In this document: piece by piece, positions 1 to 7,740 of the stretch | How positions within the stretch are numbered: position 1 is the first letter of the stretch | Layout: the number at the start of each line of letters is the position of its first letter | Assembly (NCBI GenBank): GCA_900316105.1 | Contig: ONBR01000023.1 | Location: 1 to 36,184, forward strand | Origin: an uncultured Olsenella sp. | GTDB lineage: Bacteria > Actinomycetota > Coriobacteriia > Coriobacteriales > Atopobiaceae | Direction of reading: 5' to 3' | DNA length: 36,184 bases | Notes under the pieces: generated by a model | Databases searched by the model: none | The model's input: only the letters and a program-made list of their open reading frames with translations | What the model was told of the DNA's origin: nothing | Program-made: the position numbers and the translations under genes

Positions 1-80
1 GCCTCCGCTGCGGGCCAGACACCCAATAGAGACGATTCCCACGGCCTCCGGGGGTCAATCCCACGGGCTCCAGAGGCATA

Positions 81-205
81 TCCCACGGAGGGCCGCTCCG
101 GGGGCGAATCCCACGGTCGGGCCGCTCCGGGGGCGAATCCCACGCCACAATCCCACGGTCGGGCCGCTCCGGGGGCAAATCCCACGCCACAGTCCCGCGC
201 CACGA
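81..205. repeat. GC-rich imperfect direct repeats
   Basis: Three near-identical copies of a 28-29 bp unit lie at 81-108, 109-137 and 151-179. Each begins TCCCACGG and contains GGGCCGCTCCGGGGGC. Short TCCCACGCCAC-type spacers (138-150, 180-192, 193-205) separate or follow them. No frame in 1-420 looks coding: the only open frame (minus, 55-288) merely translates the repeat. The function is unknown; it may be a decayed intergenic repeat array. Confidence 0.7.
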
Positions 206-250
206 TCCCACGCCGCTGGGCCCGCCTGCGCAGCGGCCTCCCCCCTCCCC

Positions 251-340
251 CGCCGCCAAGACCGCCCGAGTCTATCCACCTGCCGCAAAGACCGCCCGAG
301 TCAATCCTCCTGCCGCAGTAGTCAGCGAGAGTTCACCCGA
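251..340. repeat. 30-bp tandem repeat, about 3 units
   Basis: Units at 251-280 and 281-310 share GCCGC-AAGACCGCCCGAGTC followed by ATCC. A third, degenerate unit (311-340) keeps TGCCGCA and scattered matches. The array ends just before the AT-rich feoAB promoter region. It is a separate family from the repeat at 81-205. Confidence 0.6.
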
Positions 341-355
341 TAATTCACTAGAAGC

Positions 356-382
356 TTTTAACCAAAGCTAATTTGCTTAAAA
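356..382 (+). promoter_or_regulatory. Palindromic operator candidate upstream of feoAB
   Basis: TTTTAACCAAA (356-366) and TTTGCTTAAAA (372-382) form an 11-bp inverted repeat around GCTAA with one mismatch. The palindrome lies 42 bp upstream of the feoAB start and overlaps a possible -10 (TAAAAT, 378-383). Ferrous iron transporters in Gram-positives are commonly repressed by DtxR/IdeR/MntR-type proteins that bind AT-flanked palindromes of this size. Assignment to that family is inference; no regulator of that family is encoded in the window. Confidence 0.5.
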
Positions 383-424
383 TGAACCACAGGTAACCAG
401 CAACTTTGAGCGAAAGCCAATGGC

Positions 425-2878
425 ATGTCAGAATCCGAGCAAGACCACAGCACCACACCAGCAGCACAGCCCGTCAAGTTCGCCGATCCCGACCCCGCGT
501 GGGACTCCTACCTGCCCGAACGCACCCTGGACCAGCTGGAGATCGGCGAGAGTGCAACGGTCACCGACGTGGGCGGCATTGGAGCGCTCCGCCAGCACTT
601 CCTGGACATGGGCGTCATCCCCGGCGCCCGCATTACCCTGCAGAAATACGCTCCCATGGGCGATCCCATGGAGTTCATGATTCACGGCTACGAGCTCACC
701 CTGCGCGTGGCAGACGCCCGGGAGATTGGCATCAGCAAGGTCAGCCGCACTGATGAGGGTGTCAACAAGAAGTCCCGCACCGGCGCGCCGCTGGCAGACC
801 ACCCCGGCCTGGGCGAAGGCTACCCCTACCATGTGAAGGCCGACGAGAATCCCCTCCCCGACGACGAGATGCTGACCTTTGCCCTGGCGGGCAACCAGAA
901 CTGCGGCAAGACCACCCTCTTCAACCAGCTGACGGGCTCCAACCAGCATGTGGGCAACTTCCCCGGCGTCACGGTGGACCGCAAGGATGGCGCCATCCGC
1001 GGCTACCCCAACACCGACGTGGTAGACCTACCGGGCATCTACTCCATGAGCCCCTACACCTCCGAGGAGATTGTCTCGCGCCAGTACATCCTGGACGAGC
1101 ATCCCCGCGGCATCATCAACATCGTTGATGCGACCAACATCGAGCGCAACCTCTACCTGACCATGCAGCTCATGGAGCTGGACCGCCCCATGGTCCTGGC
1201 CCTCAACATGATGGACGAGCTCCAGGGCAACGGCGGTTCCATCCGCGTCAATGACATGGAGGCCATGCTAGGCATTCCCGTCGTGCCCATCGCGGCATTC
1301 AACGGCCAGGGTGTCGACGAGCTCATCAGTCATGCCCTACACGTGGCCAAATACCAGGAGCACCCCGGCAGGTTGGACTTCTGTGACCCCGACGACCACA
1401 ACGGCGCCGTCCACCGCTGCCTCCACGCCATCATGCACCTGATCGAGGACCACGCACGCGACGCCCAGATTCCCCTGCGCTTCGCCGCGACCAAGATCGT
1501 GGAGGGCGACCAGCGCGTAGAGGAGTCACTCAAGCTCGAGCAAAACGAGAAGGACGCCATCGAGCACATCATCGTCCAGATGGAAGAGGAGCGCGGACTC
1601 GACCGTTCCGCCGCCATTGCCGACATGCGGTTCTCCTTCATCACCACGGTCGTCAAGCAGTGCGTGGTCAAGCCCCACGCATCCAAGGAGCGCGTCCGCA
1701 GCGAGAAGATCGACCGTGTCCTGACCGGCCACTGGACTGCCATCCCCATGTTCGTCCTCATCATGGCTGCCGTCTTCCTGCTGACCTTCAACTACATAGG
1801 CGCCTTCCTCCAGGACCTGGTGACCATATTCGTCGACTGGGCGACCGCGTCCATCGACGCCGGACTCACGGCGGCCGGAGCCAACCCCATCCTGCATTCG
1901 CTCGTAGTGGATGGCATCCTCAACGCCATTGGCACGGTCCTGCCCATCCTGCCCATCATCGTGACGATGTTCTTCTTCCTGTCACTCCTGGAGGACACGG
2001 GCTACATGGCGCGCGTCGCCTTCGTGATGGACAAGCTCCTCAGAAAGATTGGCCTCTCGGGCCGCTCGATCGTCCCCATGCTCATGGGCTTCGGCTGCAC
2101 GGTGCCCGCGGTCATGGCCACCCGCACCCTGCCCTCCGAACGTGACCGAAAGCTCACCGTGGCACTCACGCCCTTCATGAGCTGCTCCACCAAGCTCACC
2201 ATCTACGGCTACTTTGTCGCTGCATTCTTCCCTGGCAAGGGTGGCCTGGTGATTCTTTCTCTCTACCTGCTGGGCATCCTGGTGGGCATCCTCATTGCCC
2301 TCATCACCCACAAGACCGTGGCAAAGGGCGAGGCGGTGCCCTTCGTGATGGAGCTCCCCAACTACCGCCTGCCTGGCGCCCGCTCCATGCTCCAGCTGGT
2401 GTGGGAGAAGTCCCGTGACTTCCTGACCCGCGCCTTCACGGTGGTCTTTGCCGCAGCCGTCGTCATCTGGTGCCTACAGACCTTTAGTCCCAGCTTCCAT
2501 ATGGTCAGTGACCCCCAGGACTCCATCCTGGCCGTCATCGCCGCCTGGATCTCACCAATCTTTGGCCCCCTGGGCTTTGCCGACTGGCGCATCACGACCT
2601 CGCTCATAGCCGGTTTCATGGCAAAGGAAATCGTCGTCGCCACCCTGTCGGTCCTCTTTGGCTCTACCGAGGTGCTCCTGTCCGCCCTCACTCCCCTGGC
2701 GGTCATCAGCCTGCTGGTCTTCTGTCTGCTCTACACCCCCTGTGTGGCAGCCATTGCCGCCATCAAACGCGAGCTGGGAGCCAAGTGGGCCGCCGGCATC
2801 GTGGTATTCCAGTGCGCCGTCGCCTGGCTCGTTGCATTCGCGGTGCACTCCATCGGCCTGCTCTTGGGATTCATGTAG
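425..2878 (+). CDS. feoB: Ferrous iron transport protein, FeoA-FeoB fusion
   Basis: This is a G-protein-coupled Fe(II) uptake permease of the cytoplasmic membrane, 817 aa. Residues about 35-110 form a FeoA-like SH3 domain (LPERTLDQLEIGE through the HGYELTLRV stretch) fused in front of FeoB. The GTPase follows: G1 GNQNCGKTT at 156-164, G3 DLPG at 201-204, G4 NMMD at 261-264. The membrane part carries the Gate-type motifs GFGCTVPAV and SCSTKLTIYGY, and the end has the typical YTPCVAAI segment. FeoA is usually a separate 75-80 aa protein; here fusion fixes stoichiometry. ATG 425 is the start that keeps the FeoA domain; its ribosome site is weak (GAAAG). The gene is monocistronic, with a palindromic operator candidate upstream and hairpin element A 18 bp after the stop. 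No separate feoC is visible. Confidence 0.95.
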   Translation: MSESEQDHSTTPAAQPVKFADPDPAWDSYLPERTLDQLEIGESATVTDVGGIGALRQHFLDMGVIPGARITLQKYAPMGDPMEFMIHGYELTLRVADAREIGISKVSRTDEGVNKKSRTGAPLADHPGLGEGYPYHVKADENPLPDDEMLTFALAGNQNCGKTTLFNQLTGSNQHVGNFPGVTVDRKDGAIRGYPNTDVVDLPGIYSMSPYTSEEIVSRQYILDEHPRGIINIVDATNIERNLYLTMQLMELDRPMVLALNMMDELQGNGGSIRVNDMEAMLGIPVVPIAAFNGQGVDELISHALHVAKYQEHPGRLDFCDPDDHNGAVHRCLHAIMHLIEDHARDAQIPLRFAATKIVEGDQRVEESLKLEQNEKDAIEHIIVQMEEERGLDRSAAIADMRFSFITTVVKQCVVKPHASKERVRSEKIDRVLTGHWTAIPMFVLIMAAVFLLTFNYIGAFLQDLVTIFVDWATASIDAGLTAAGANPILHSLVVDGILNAIGTVLPILPIIVTMFFFLSLLEDTGYMARVAFVMDKLLRKIGLSGRSIVPMLMGFGCTVPAVMATRTLPSERDRKLTVALTPFMSCSTKLTIYGYFVAAFFPGKGGLVILSLYLLGILVGILIALITHKTVAKGEAVPFVMELPNYRLPGARSMLQLVWEKSRDFLTRAFTVVFAAAVVIWCLQTFSPSFHMVSDPQDSILAVIAAWISPIFGPLGFADWRITTSLIAGFMAKEIVVATLSVLFGSTEVLLSALTPLAVISLLVFCLLYTPCVAAIAAIKRELGAKWAAGIVVFQCAVAWLVAFAVHSIGLLLGFM

Positions 2879-2895
2879 GGGTCGGACAAAGCTGA

Positions 2896-2966
2896 GGCCC
2901 CCAGCCTTGCCCCGTGCTCAAACAGCTCGCTTCGCGAGAACTGCGCGCGGGACAAAGCTGGGGGCC
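2896..2966. repeat. Variable-arm hairpin element, copy A
   Basis: Outer arms GGCCCCCAGC (2896-2905) and GCTGGGGGCC (2957-2966) are perfectly complementary. They enclose a core shared with copies B (10110-10183) and C (10378-10454). Read on the minus strand the core runs TTTGTCCCGCGCGCAG, then hairpin CTCGC-GAA-GCGAG, then CTGTTTGAGCACGGGGCAAG. On that strand the arm-proximal mismatches become G-U wobbles. A partial extra copy of GGACAAAGCTG sits at 2884-2894. The element begins 18 bp after the feoAB stop, so it may end that transcript, but no clear T-tract follows. Confidence 0.8.
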
Positions 2967-3017
2967 TTCGCTTCGCTTGGCCGACAAACATGCAAGACCA
3001 AACCCTGGCCGATAGAG

Positions 3018-3067
3018 AAAAACCCTCCTGCTTTGGAGCCAGGTGACGGGGCTCCTCCATCAGGGGG
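3018..3067 (-). terminator. Intrinsic terminator of the gntR gene
   Basis: On the minus strand an outer stem (CCCCCTG with CAGGAGGG, plus positions 3061-3067 and 3023-3030) encloses an inner GGAGCC/GGCTCC stem (3050-3055 and 3035-3040). It is followed by TTTTT (3018-3022). The hairpin starts 28 bp after the gntR stop. Confidence 0.65.
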
Positions 3068-3094
3068 TCTTACCTGCGAATTCTTTTGTTACTT

Positions 3095-3817
3095 TTAGTC
3101 TTCTACCAGGGAATGCCAGATGACCATACGGTCGTTTATGAAGTCGGGAATCGCCTGCTCGTTCCTGGACTTTAGGAGCTTGGTGCAACGCGTAAGCTCG
3201 TCGGCCAGATCCGTGGGCTTTCCCTGCTTACGGAGCTTCCGTATTCCGCGCGTGACGGTATAGGCACCGAGGCGACTCAGAATCTGGTCGAGCTTGCAGG
3301 TCATGGGGTTGTGGGAAATCTGAGCGGCATAGTCCATGATCCTCAGATGCAGGTCCGAGCACTCGTCTATGGAGGAGTCGGGATCACCAGATGCCTCCAC
3401 GTAGTCACGAACCATGGCGTCTAGCTGGTCAAGCTCCTCATCGGTGGCATTGCGCATCACCAGGTACATGAGTGACATGGTGTGGGCAACCTTTGCGTCT
3501 ATAAGGTCACTCGTAGAGTGAGGACTCAGAATCATCCCGTATACCAGAGGGTCCATAAGATTTTCGTTGTACTCACTGACCACATAGGTGCCGCGGGCGC
3601 GCTTGATCTCCAACACGCCAAAGGCGACAAAGACCTTGATGGCCTCACGTACGGCATTCCTACCCACGCCCAGTCGCTCGCTGAACTCCTCTTCGGTGGG
3701 AATCTTGTCGCCAGGCTTTAGCTCACCACTGATGAGTGCGTCAGTAATCCGCTTGATGATGGCATCTGAGAGAGAACCCTTTGGCAGGGGCTCGAACAAC
3801 ATGCTCTTGTCTCCCAT
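3095..3817 (-). CDS. GntR family (FadR-type) transcriptional regulator
   Basis: This is a DNA-binding one-component regulator, 240 aa. The winged helix at residues about 12-75 has the family signature (LKPGDKIPTEEEFSERLGVGR, here split: LKPGDKIPTEEE then FSERLGVGR, then NAVREAIKV and GVLEIKRARGTYV). The remainder is an all-alpha FCD-like effector domain (DLHLRIMDYAAQ is the usual ligand/metal helix). ATG 3817 is preferred over the upstream frame extension to 3931 because AAGGAGGAG stands just before it on the minus strand. The effector is not predictable: FCD proteins sense organic acids, sugar acids or amino acids. The gene is alone, so its target may be distant or itself. The AT-rich stretch 3880-4058 should hold its promoter. 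Confidence 0.88.
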   Translation of the reverse strand: MGDKSMLFEPLPKGSLSDAIIKRITDALISGELKPGDKIPTEEEFSERLGVGRNAVREAIKVFVAFGVLEIKRARGTYVVSEYNENLMDPLVYGMILSPHSTSDLIDAKVAHTMSLMYLVMRNATDEELDQLDAMVRDYVEASGDPDSSIDECSDLHLRIMDYAAQISHNPMTCKLDQILSRLGAYTVTRGIRKLRKQGKPTDLADELTRCTKLLKSRNEQAIPDFINDRMVIWHSLVED

Positions 3818-4058
3818 AACTCCTCCTTGCGGCTCCTGGCCCAAGCCAGATCCCCAGGCGTAAAAACGGATTCGAGTTTGTCGGAAATCATAAGCATGGG
3901 ACCCTTGTCGCACCTTAATAGTATGAAACATTAACTAGACATTATTTCAGTTTAGTATAATGCAACGATATATGAGCATACACATAGACAAGATATTGAT
4001 TGTGTTGCCTTGTCATTTACACAAAATTCCATTTGTATCCAAGGTTCCGATAAACATA

Positions 4059-4092
4059 ACAAGGGATGTGGAATCAATTCCACATCCCTTGT
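4059..4092. terminator. 16-bp perfect-arm palindrome
   Basis: ACAAGGGATGTGGAAT (4059-4074) and its exact complement (4077-4092) are separated by only two bases. It lies between the divergent upstream region of gntR and the terminator of the resolvase-like gene. There is no T-tract, so it may be a protein-binding or extruding palindrome rather than a terminator. Confidence 0.45.
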
Positions 4093-4144
4093 GCCATGTT
4101 ACAAGGAGTTTATTGTTCGCTTTCAGCCACAAGGCATTCGGAAA

Positions 4145-4177
4145 GCCCCCGCAAACCCAAGGAGAGTCAGCGGGGGC
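4145..4177 (-). terminator. Terminator of the resolvase-like gene
   Basis: GCCCCCGC (4145-4152) and GCGGGGGC (4170-4177) pair across a 17-nt loop. On the minus strand this hairpin follows the stop at 4183 by 5 bp and is followed by TTTCC, a short T run. Confidence 0.65.
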
Positions 4178-4182
4178 GGATC

Positions 4183-4719
4183 TTACTTTCTGCTGACGCC
4201 TCGCTCGCGCAGGTACTTGTAGAGGGTGCCCTGGGAGAGACCAACCTCCTGGCAGACGTCCTTGACGCTGGCACCGCTCTGGTAGAGCTCGATGGCATGG
4301 TCCACCGCCGAGGGATCGACGCTAGCGCGACCGCGGCGGTGAGAACCGTCGCCAGAGGCAGTGGAATCCCCGGAGGCGGCGGTACGCGTGCGACGACGGG
4401 TAGCCTTGGGCTCGCTCTGTGCGAACTTGTAGATGGCGTCCAGGGTACGATAGACCTCCTTGGACACACGGGAATCCAGACCCGAGCCGATGCAGATGAA
4501 CTCAGCATCGGCAGACCCGAGCTTATTCAAAAACCCAAGCGCGTCAACAAGGGTGCTACCTGCACAATACAGCTCGTGGAGGATTACAACATCACCAGGC
4601 TTAACAGCCTCAAAGAGCTCCGCCTCATCGTAATAAATGTGCTCGCACTTTATGGCATTAAAGGCGTCTAGCTGTGTCTTCGGGTCAAAGTTTGCATTAA
4701 AGTAGCCAAGGTTTGCCAT
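4183..4719 (-). CDS. Serine-resolvase-like protein lacking the catalytic serine
   Basis: The 178-aa protein has the layout of a small resolvase/invertase. Its N-terminal half matches the resolvase fold pattern (LGYFNANFDPKTQLDAF where active enzymes have a Y-A-R-V-S-T segment, and HELYCAGSTLVDAL where they have D-R-L-x-R-S). Both the nucleophilic serine and the arginine-rich motif are absent. A basic linker with SGD repeats (residues 105-132) leads to a Hin-type helix-turn-helix, residues 139-172 (AIELYQSGASVKDVCQEVG, then LSQGTLYKYL). It therefore probably binds DNA or works as a regulator without recombining. ATG 4719 has AAAGGG upstream. It is transcribed divergently from hslO with an inverted repeat between them. 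That the protein is a domesticated regulator is inference. Confidence 0.7.
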   Translation of the reverse strand: MANLGYFNANFDPKTQLDAFNAIKCEHIYYDEAELFEAVKPGDVVILHELYCAGSTLVDALGFLNKLGSADAEFICIGSGLDSRVSKEVYRTLDAIYKFAQSEPKATRRRTRTAASGDSTASGDGSHRRGRASVDPSAVDHAIELYQSGASVKDVCQEVGLSQGTLYKYLRERGVSRK

Positions 4720-4780
4720 GATGTTTCCCTTTCAAATATAAAAAGCGAATCCAGAGCCAACCGACAAATTTTTAAAATAA

Positions 4781-4801
4781 TTATCAGGGAATGACTGATA
4801 A
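4781..4801. promoter_or_regulatory. Inverted repeat in the divergent promoter region
   Basis: TTATCAG (4781-4787) and CTGATAA (4795-4801) are a perfect 7-bp inverted repeat in an AT-rich tract between the resolvase-like gene (minus) and hslO (plus). The position suits an operator for either gene, perhaps for autoregulation by the neighbouring helix-turn-helix protein. The rest of 4720-4979 shows no gene. Confidence 0.4.
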
Positions 4802-4979
4802 GAAAATTATATCTATAAATGTTTTCAAAAAATAGCCCATTGCATAAATTCTCGAGGGAAGGATCGCCAAGCGATGGGCGGCAGATGTGAATTTGGGCAG
4901 CACTCCGCAAGGCCCCCTGCCTGTCATGGCAGTTTTTGGGTATAGGAGAGTCGAAAAATCACAAATGAGAGGAACCCTC

Positions 4980-5903
4980 ATGGCACATGAGATTATCGGC
5001 TTGGAAGCCGCACGCATCCGCCAGGGAGACTATATCGTGCGCGGAACGGCAGCTGACGGACAGATTCGTGCCTTTGCCATCACCGCACGCCAGACGGTGC
5101 AGACCGCCCACGAGAGCCACCACACCAGCCCCCTGGTAACGGCAGCCCTGGGCAGGCTGATGATGGCCGGCCAAATGATGGGCGCCATGTCAAAGAACGA
5201 CGATGAGCTTTTGACCCTGATTATCCGAGGTGACGGCCCCGTCGGGGGACTGACCGTCACGGCAAACAACAAGGGCCAGGTAAAGGGCTATGCCAACCAT
5301 CCCAACGTCTGGATCGACCTCAACCAGCGTGGCAAGCTCGACGTGGGAGGCGGCATCGGTGCCGGCACCCTCACGGTCATCCACGACATCCCCGGCTTTG
5401 ACCCCTACTCCAGCGAGGCCGAGCTGGTCTCGGGCGAGATCGGCGACGACCTGACCAACTACTTTGTGATGAGCGACCAGGTGCCCACCTCCGTGGGCGT
5501 GGGCGTCCTCGTGGACACCGACACCAGCGTCCGTCAGGCGGGCGGCTTCATAGTCCAGCTCATGCCTGGCTACGACCCCGCCGTCGTGGACCAGCTGGAG
5601 CACAACCTCCAGGGCCTGGACTCGGTGACCAACCTGCTCGAGAGAGGCATGACCCCCACCGACATCCTTGCCTACGTCCTGCGTGACCTGGACTACCAGG
5701 AGCTGGAGACCCTGCCGGCAGAGTTCCACTGCGGCTGCAACGACGAGCGTGCAAGCCGCGCGGTGCTGGCCCTGGGAGCCAGCGAGCTGACCGACATGAT
5801 CGAAAAGGACGAACCCGCCGAGACCTATTGCGCCTTCTGCGGCAAGCACTATCACTTTGCACCATCCGAGCTACAGGAAATGCTGACGAAGGCACAGGCC
5901 TAG
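4980..5903 (+). CDS. hslO: Redox-regulated chaperone Hsp33
   Basis: Hsp33 is a cytosolic holdase that binds unfolding proteins when oxidative stress releases its zinc. The 307-aa length is slightly above the usual 290. The substrate-binding N-terminal domain is complete (IIRGDGPVGGLTVTANNKG, VIHDIPGFDPYSSEAELVSG, GGFIVQLMPG). The C-terminal zinc switch has C251-x-C253 and C284-x2-C287 (FHCGCND and YCAFCGK), the canonical arrangement. ATG 4980 (MAHEIIGLEAARI) has GAGAGG upstream and matches the family start; the open frame to 4887 adds an unrelated 31 residues. It is monocistronic and divergent from the resolvase-like gene. Confidence 0.95.
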   Translation: MAHEIIGLEAARIRQGDYIVRGTAADGQIRAFAITARQTVQTAHESHHTSPLVTAALGRLMMAGQMMGAMSKNDDELLTLIIRGDGPVGGLTVTANNKGQVKGYANHPNVWIDLNQRGKLDVGGGIGAGTLTVIHDIPGFDPYSSEAELVSGEIGDDLTNYFVMSDQVPTSVGVGVLVDTDTSVRQAGGFIVQLMPGYDPAVVDQLEHNLQGLDSVTNLLERGMTPTDILAYVLRDLDYQELETLPAEFHCGCNDERASRAVLALGASELTDMIEKDEPAETYCAFCGKHYHFAPSELQEMLTKAQA

Positions 5904-6026
5904 CGCCCGTAGGGTTTAGCGCCTCTTAAATGGTGGAGCGTTCATGGCGACATGGCCAGCGAATGCCAGACACCCAGGAGTGGCTACCGCACACCCCTTG
6001 GTGTCTTCTTATTTGAGCGGGACATC

Positions 6027-6043
6027 CCTAACATAAAGTTAGG
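6027..6043. promoter_or_regulatory. Short inverted repeat before the deaminase gene
   Basis: CCTAAC (6027-6032) and GTTAGG (6038-6043) pair around ATAAA, 111 bp upstream of the deaminase start. The half sites resemble parts of DtxR/IdeR boxes but the spacing is short. This is a weak operator candidate. The remainder of 5904-6153 shows no gene. Confidence 0.25.
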
Positions 6044-6153
6044 TAACAAAAAGAAAAGTTTTCTCTTTGCGGCAAAACCCATCGCAGATGCCAGGCGAGC
6101 AACCAAGGAAAGGCTGACGTCCCGCAGGCATGGGGCCAAGGATAGGAGCAGAC

Positions 6154-6675
6154 ATGGCAAGAAGGAAGTTCACAAAGAAGGATGACATCGGCTACCTGCG
6201 CATCGCCATCGACATTGCGCAGAGCTCGCGTCTGCACGGCAACACGCCCTTTGGCGCGATCCTGGTCTCCCCCGAGGGAAAGATCCTCCTAAAGAAGGAG
6301 AACAGCGAGATAACCACCCGCAGCTGCACGGGTCACGCGGAGACCCAGCTGGCCGACCTCGCCTCACAGGTCTACACCAAGGAGTACCTGGCAGACTGCT
6401 CCCTCTACTCCGCCTCGGAGCCTTGTGCCATGTGCTCGGGCGCCATCTATTGGTCGGGCATCGGACGTGTGGTCTATGCCCTCTCTGAGGCAGACTTGCT
6501 CAAGCTCACGGGCAACGACCGCCAGAACCCCACCATGCACCTGCCCTGCCGCAAGGTCCTCAACGAGGGCCAGCGCTACATACAAGTCGAGGGTCCTTTT
6601 GCAGAGCTGACCGAGGAGGCCCTGACCGCGCACAAGGGCTACTGGCACGGTACCGGCACAGCCGCCAGGCGCTAA
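6154..6675 (+). CDS. Nucleoside/cytidine deaminase family protein
   Basis: This is a zinc-dependent hydrolytic deaminase, 173 aa. The catalytic motifs are intact: H61-A-E63 (GHAETQLAD) and P90-C91-x2-C94 (SEPCAMCSGAIYWSGIGRV), giving the Zn ligands and the proton shuttle Glu. The NTPFGAILV and GRVVYAL segments are typical of the guanine-deaminase/TadA-like branch. The substrate is more likely a free base or nucleoside such as guanine than tRNA, but this cannot be settled by eye. ATG 6154 is chosen over 6130 because TAGGAG stands 7 bp ahead. The gene is convergent with the next one, with only 3 bp between the two stops. Confidence 0.85.
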   Translation: MARRKFTKKDDIGYLRIAIDIAQSSRLHGNTPFGAILVSPEGKILLKKENSEITTRSCTGHAETQLADLASQVYTKEYLADCSLYSASEPCAMCSGAIYWSGIGRVVYALSEADLLKLTGNDRQNPTMHLPCRKVLNEGQRYIQVEGPFAELTEEALTAHKGYWHGTGTAARR

Positions 6676-6678
6676 CGA

Positions 6679-7041
6679 TCAGCGGTCGGCGACCGCTTCG
6701 TTGATGGCGGCTACCAGCTGCTCGCTCTGCTCGGTGGAGTACATGTCCAGGACACGCTCGTCGTCGCCCGTATTGAAGACAATGGCCACCTGGGGCTGAA
6801 CCGCCGAGCCATCGCCTCCGCAACCACAGCCGCAACCCACGAAGCTGTCGGTGTGGGCGGAGGCGATGTCCTCCAGGCGGATGTAGCTCTGGGGTACCAG
6901 GGGAATGTCTGCCAGCGGATAAACGGCCAGCTTGCCGATGCGGGTGCCTGCGACTTTGGGGGCCAGGGCGTAGTCCTGGTCAAGCTTTTCGGAATCTATG
7001 GTCTTGCCCTGCAGGTAGGGCTTGTAGCTGCGGTCCATCAT
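6679..7041 (-). CDS. Hypothetical protein with CGCGCGG cysteine motif
   Basis: The 120-aa soluble protein is not recognised. Its central part has FVGCGCGCGGDG, with three cysteines alternating with glycine, between an LADIPLVP...YIRLEDI segment and a beta-alpha end (VAIVFNTGDDERVLDMY). The C-terminal half could be a small PH-like or ligand-binding domain; the cysteine patch may hold metal or a cluster. The start MMD (7041 or 7038) has AAAGGAAG upstream. No signal peptide or membrane segment is seen. Confidence 0.7.
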   Translation of the reverse strand: MMDRSYKPYLQGKTIDSEKLDQDYALAPKVAGTRIGKLAVYPLADIPLVPQSYIRLEDIASAHTDSFVGCGCGCGGDGSAVQPQVAIVFNTGDDERVLDMYSTEQSEQLVAAINEAVADR

Positions 7042-7104
7042 GTCTTCCTTTCACGTGCGGAATCCTATGGCAAGGATACCCGTTCCCAGGCACTCGCTGA
7101 CGCC

Positions 7105-7686
7105 CTACTCCCCGGACAGGAAGGCTCGCAGGGCCTCTCCCTCGAGCAGGTAGGACTCTGTGCCGTCCAGGAGGTCGCGGTTCTTCCTAAATCCCCAACG
7201 CCTGGCTGCCCTGCTCCCATGGGGGGAGATCGTGGTCCCGTCCACGTCGCTGATGGGATAGCCCTCCCCTTCCAGCCTGCGCAGGCAGTCCTTGAAACCC
7301 CTGGTTAGGAGCTTGATGGCACCGCAGTCCTGATAGTCGGGGTGGATGGCCAGGGAAAAGATGTAGACGTGGTTGGCGTCATGACGCCAGGGGGCGACCT
7401 CGTCGGGACTGATGTCGTCGTCGCGAATCACTGGACTGCGAAAGACGTTGTCCTGGTAGAGACCTTCCTCGCAGGGAAAGAAGTTGATGTAGCCAGCCAC
7501 GCGAGGGGTCTCTTGGGCCGCATCGTCCATCACAAAGACGAAAGAGCGGGGGTTCTTTCTGTAGCGTGCCTGGGCGGCAGGAAGCTCACCCCAGTACTTC
7601 TGCTCGTAGCAGGCATAGTCTACCGGCTTTATGTGCTCCAAAAACTCTGCGTTCACGTCCTCGCCAAAGAGCAGCGACAGTGCCAT
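7105..7686 (-). CDS. GNAT family N-acetyltransferase
   Basis: The 193-aa protein looks like an acetyl-CoA-dependent acyltransferase. It has the RSFVFVMDD and VAGYINFFPCEEGLY strands, the HVYIFSLAIHPDYQDCGAIKLL segment (motif A: strand 4 then the CoA pyrophosphate loop, here Q-D-C-G-A instead of the usual Q/R-x2-G-x-G/A), and a C-terminal SRAARRWGF typical of GNAT motif B. The substrate is unknown. ATG 7686 is preferred (MALSLLFGED), with GAGG close upstream; the frame extends to 7725. A TCGTTGG/CCAACGA inverted repeat overlaps the leader. Confidence 0.75.
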   Translation of the reverse strand: MALSLLFGEDVNAEFLEHIKPVDYACYEQKYWGELPAAQARYRKNPRSFVFVMDDAAQETPRVAGYINFFPCEEGLYQDNVFRSPVIRDDDISPDEVAPWRHDANHVYIFSLAIHPDYQDCGAIKLLTRGFKDCLRRLEGEGYPISDVDGTTISPHGSRAARRWGFRKNRDLLDGTESYLLEGEALRAFLSGE

Positions 7687-7702
7687 ATTCCTCGGTCTCC
7701 CT

Positions 7703-7718
7703 TCGTTGGTTCCAACGA
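7703..7718. promoter_or_regulatory. Inverted repeat in the GNAT leader
   Basis: TCGTTGG (7703-7709) and CCAACGA (7712-7718) are exact complements separated by TT. They lie 17 bp upstream of the GNAT start on the minus strand. It could be an operator or a small leader hairpin. Confidence 0.35.
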
Positions 7719-7740
7719 GTACCATAGCATGGCAGAAAGG

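Noticed and set aside
81..205. CRISPR array
   Set aside because: The repeats are contiguous or separated by 13-bp related spacers rather than unique spacers of about 30 bp, and no cas genes are present.
4066..4671. Plus-strand 201-codon frame
   Set aside because: It lies opposite the resolvase-like gene, which has a ribosome site, helix-turn-helix and terminator.
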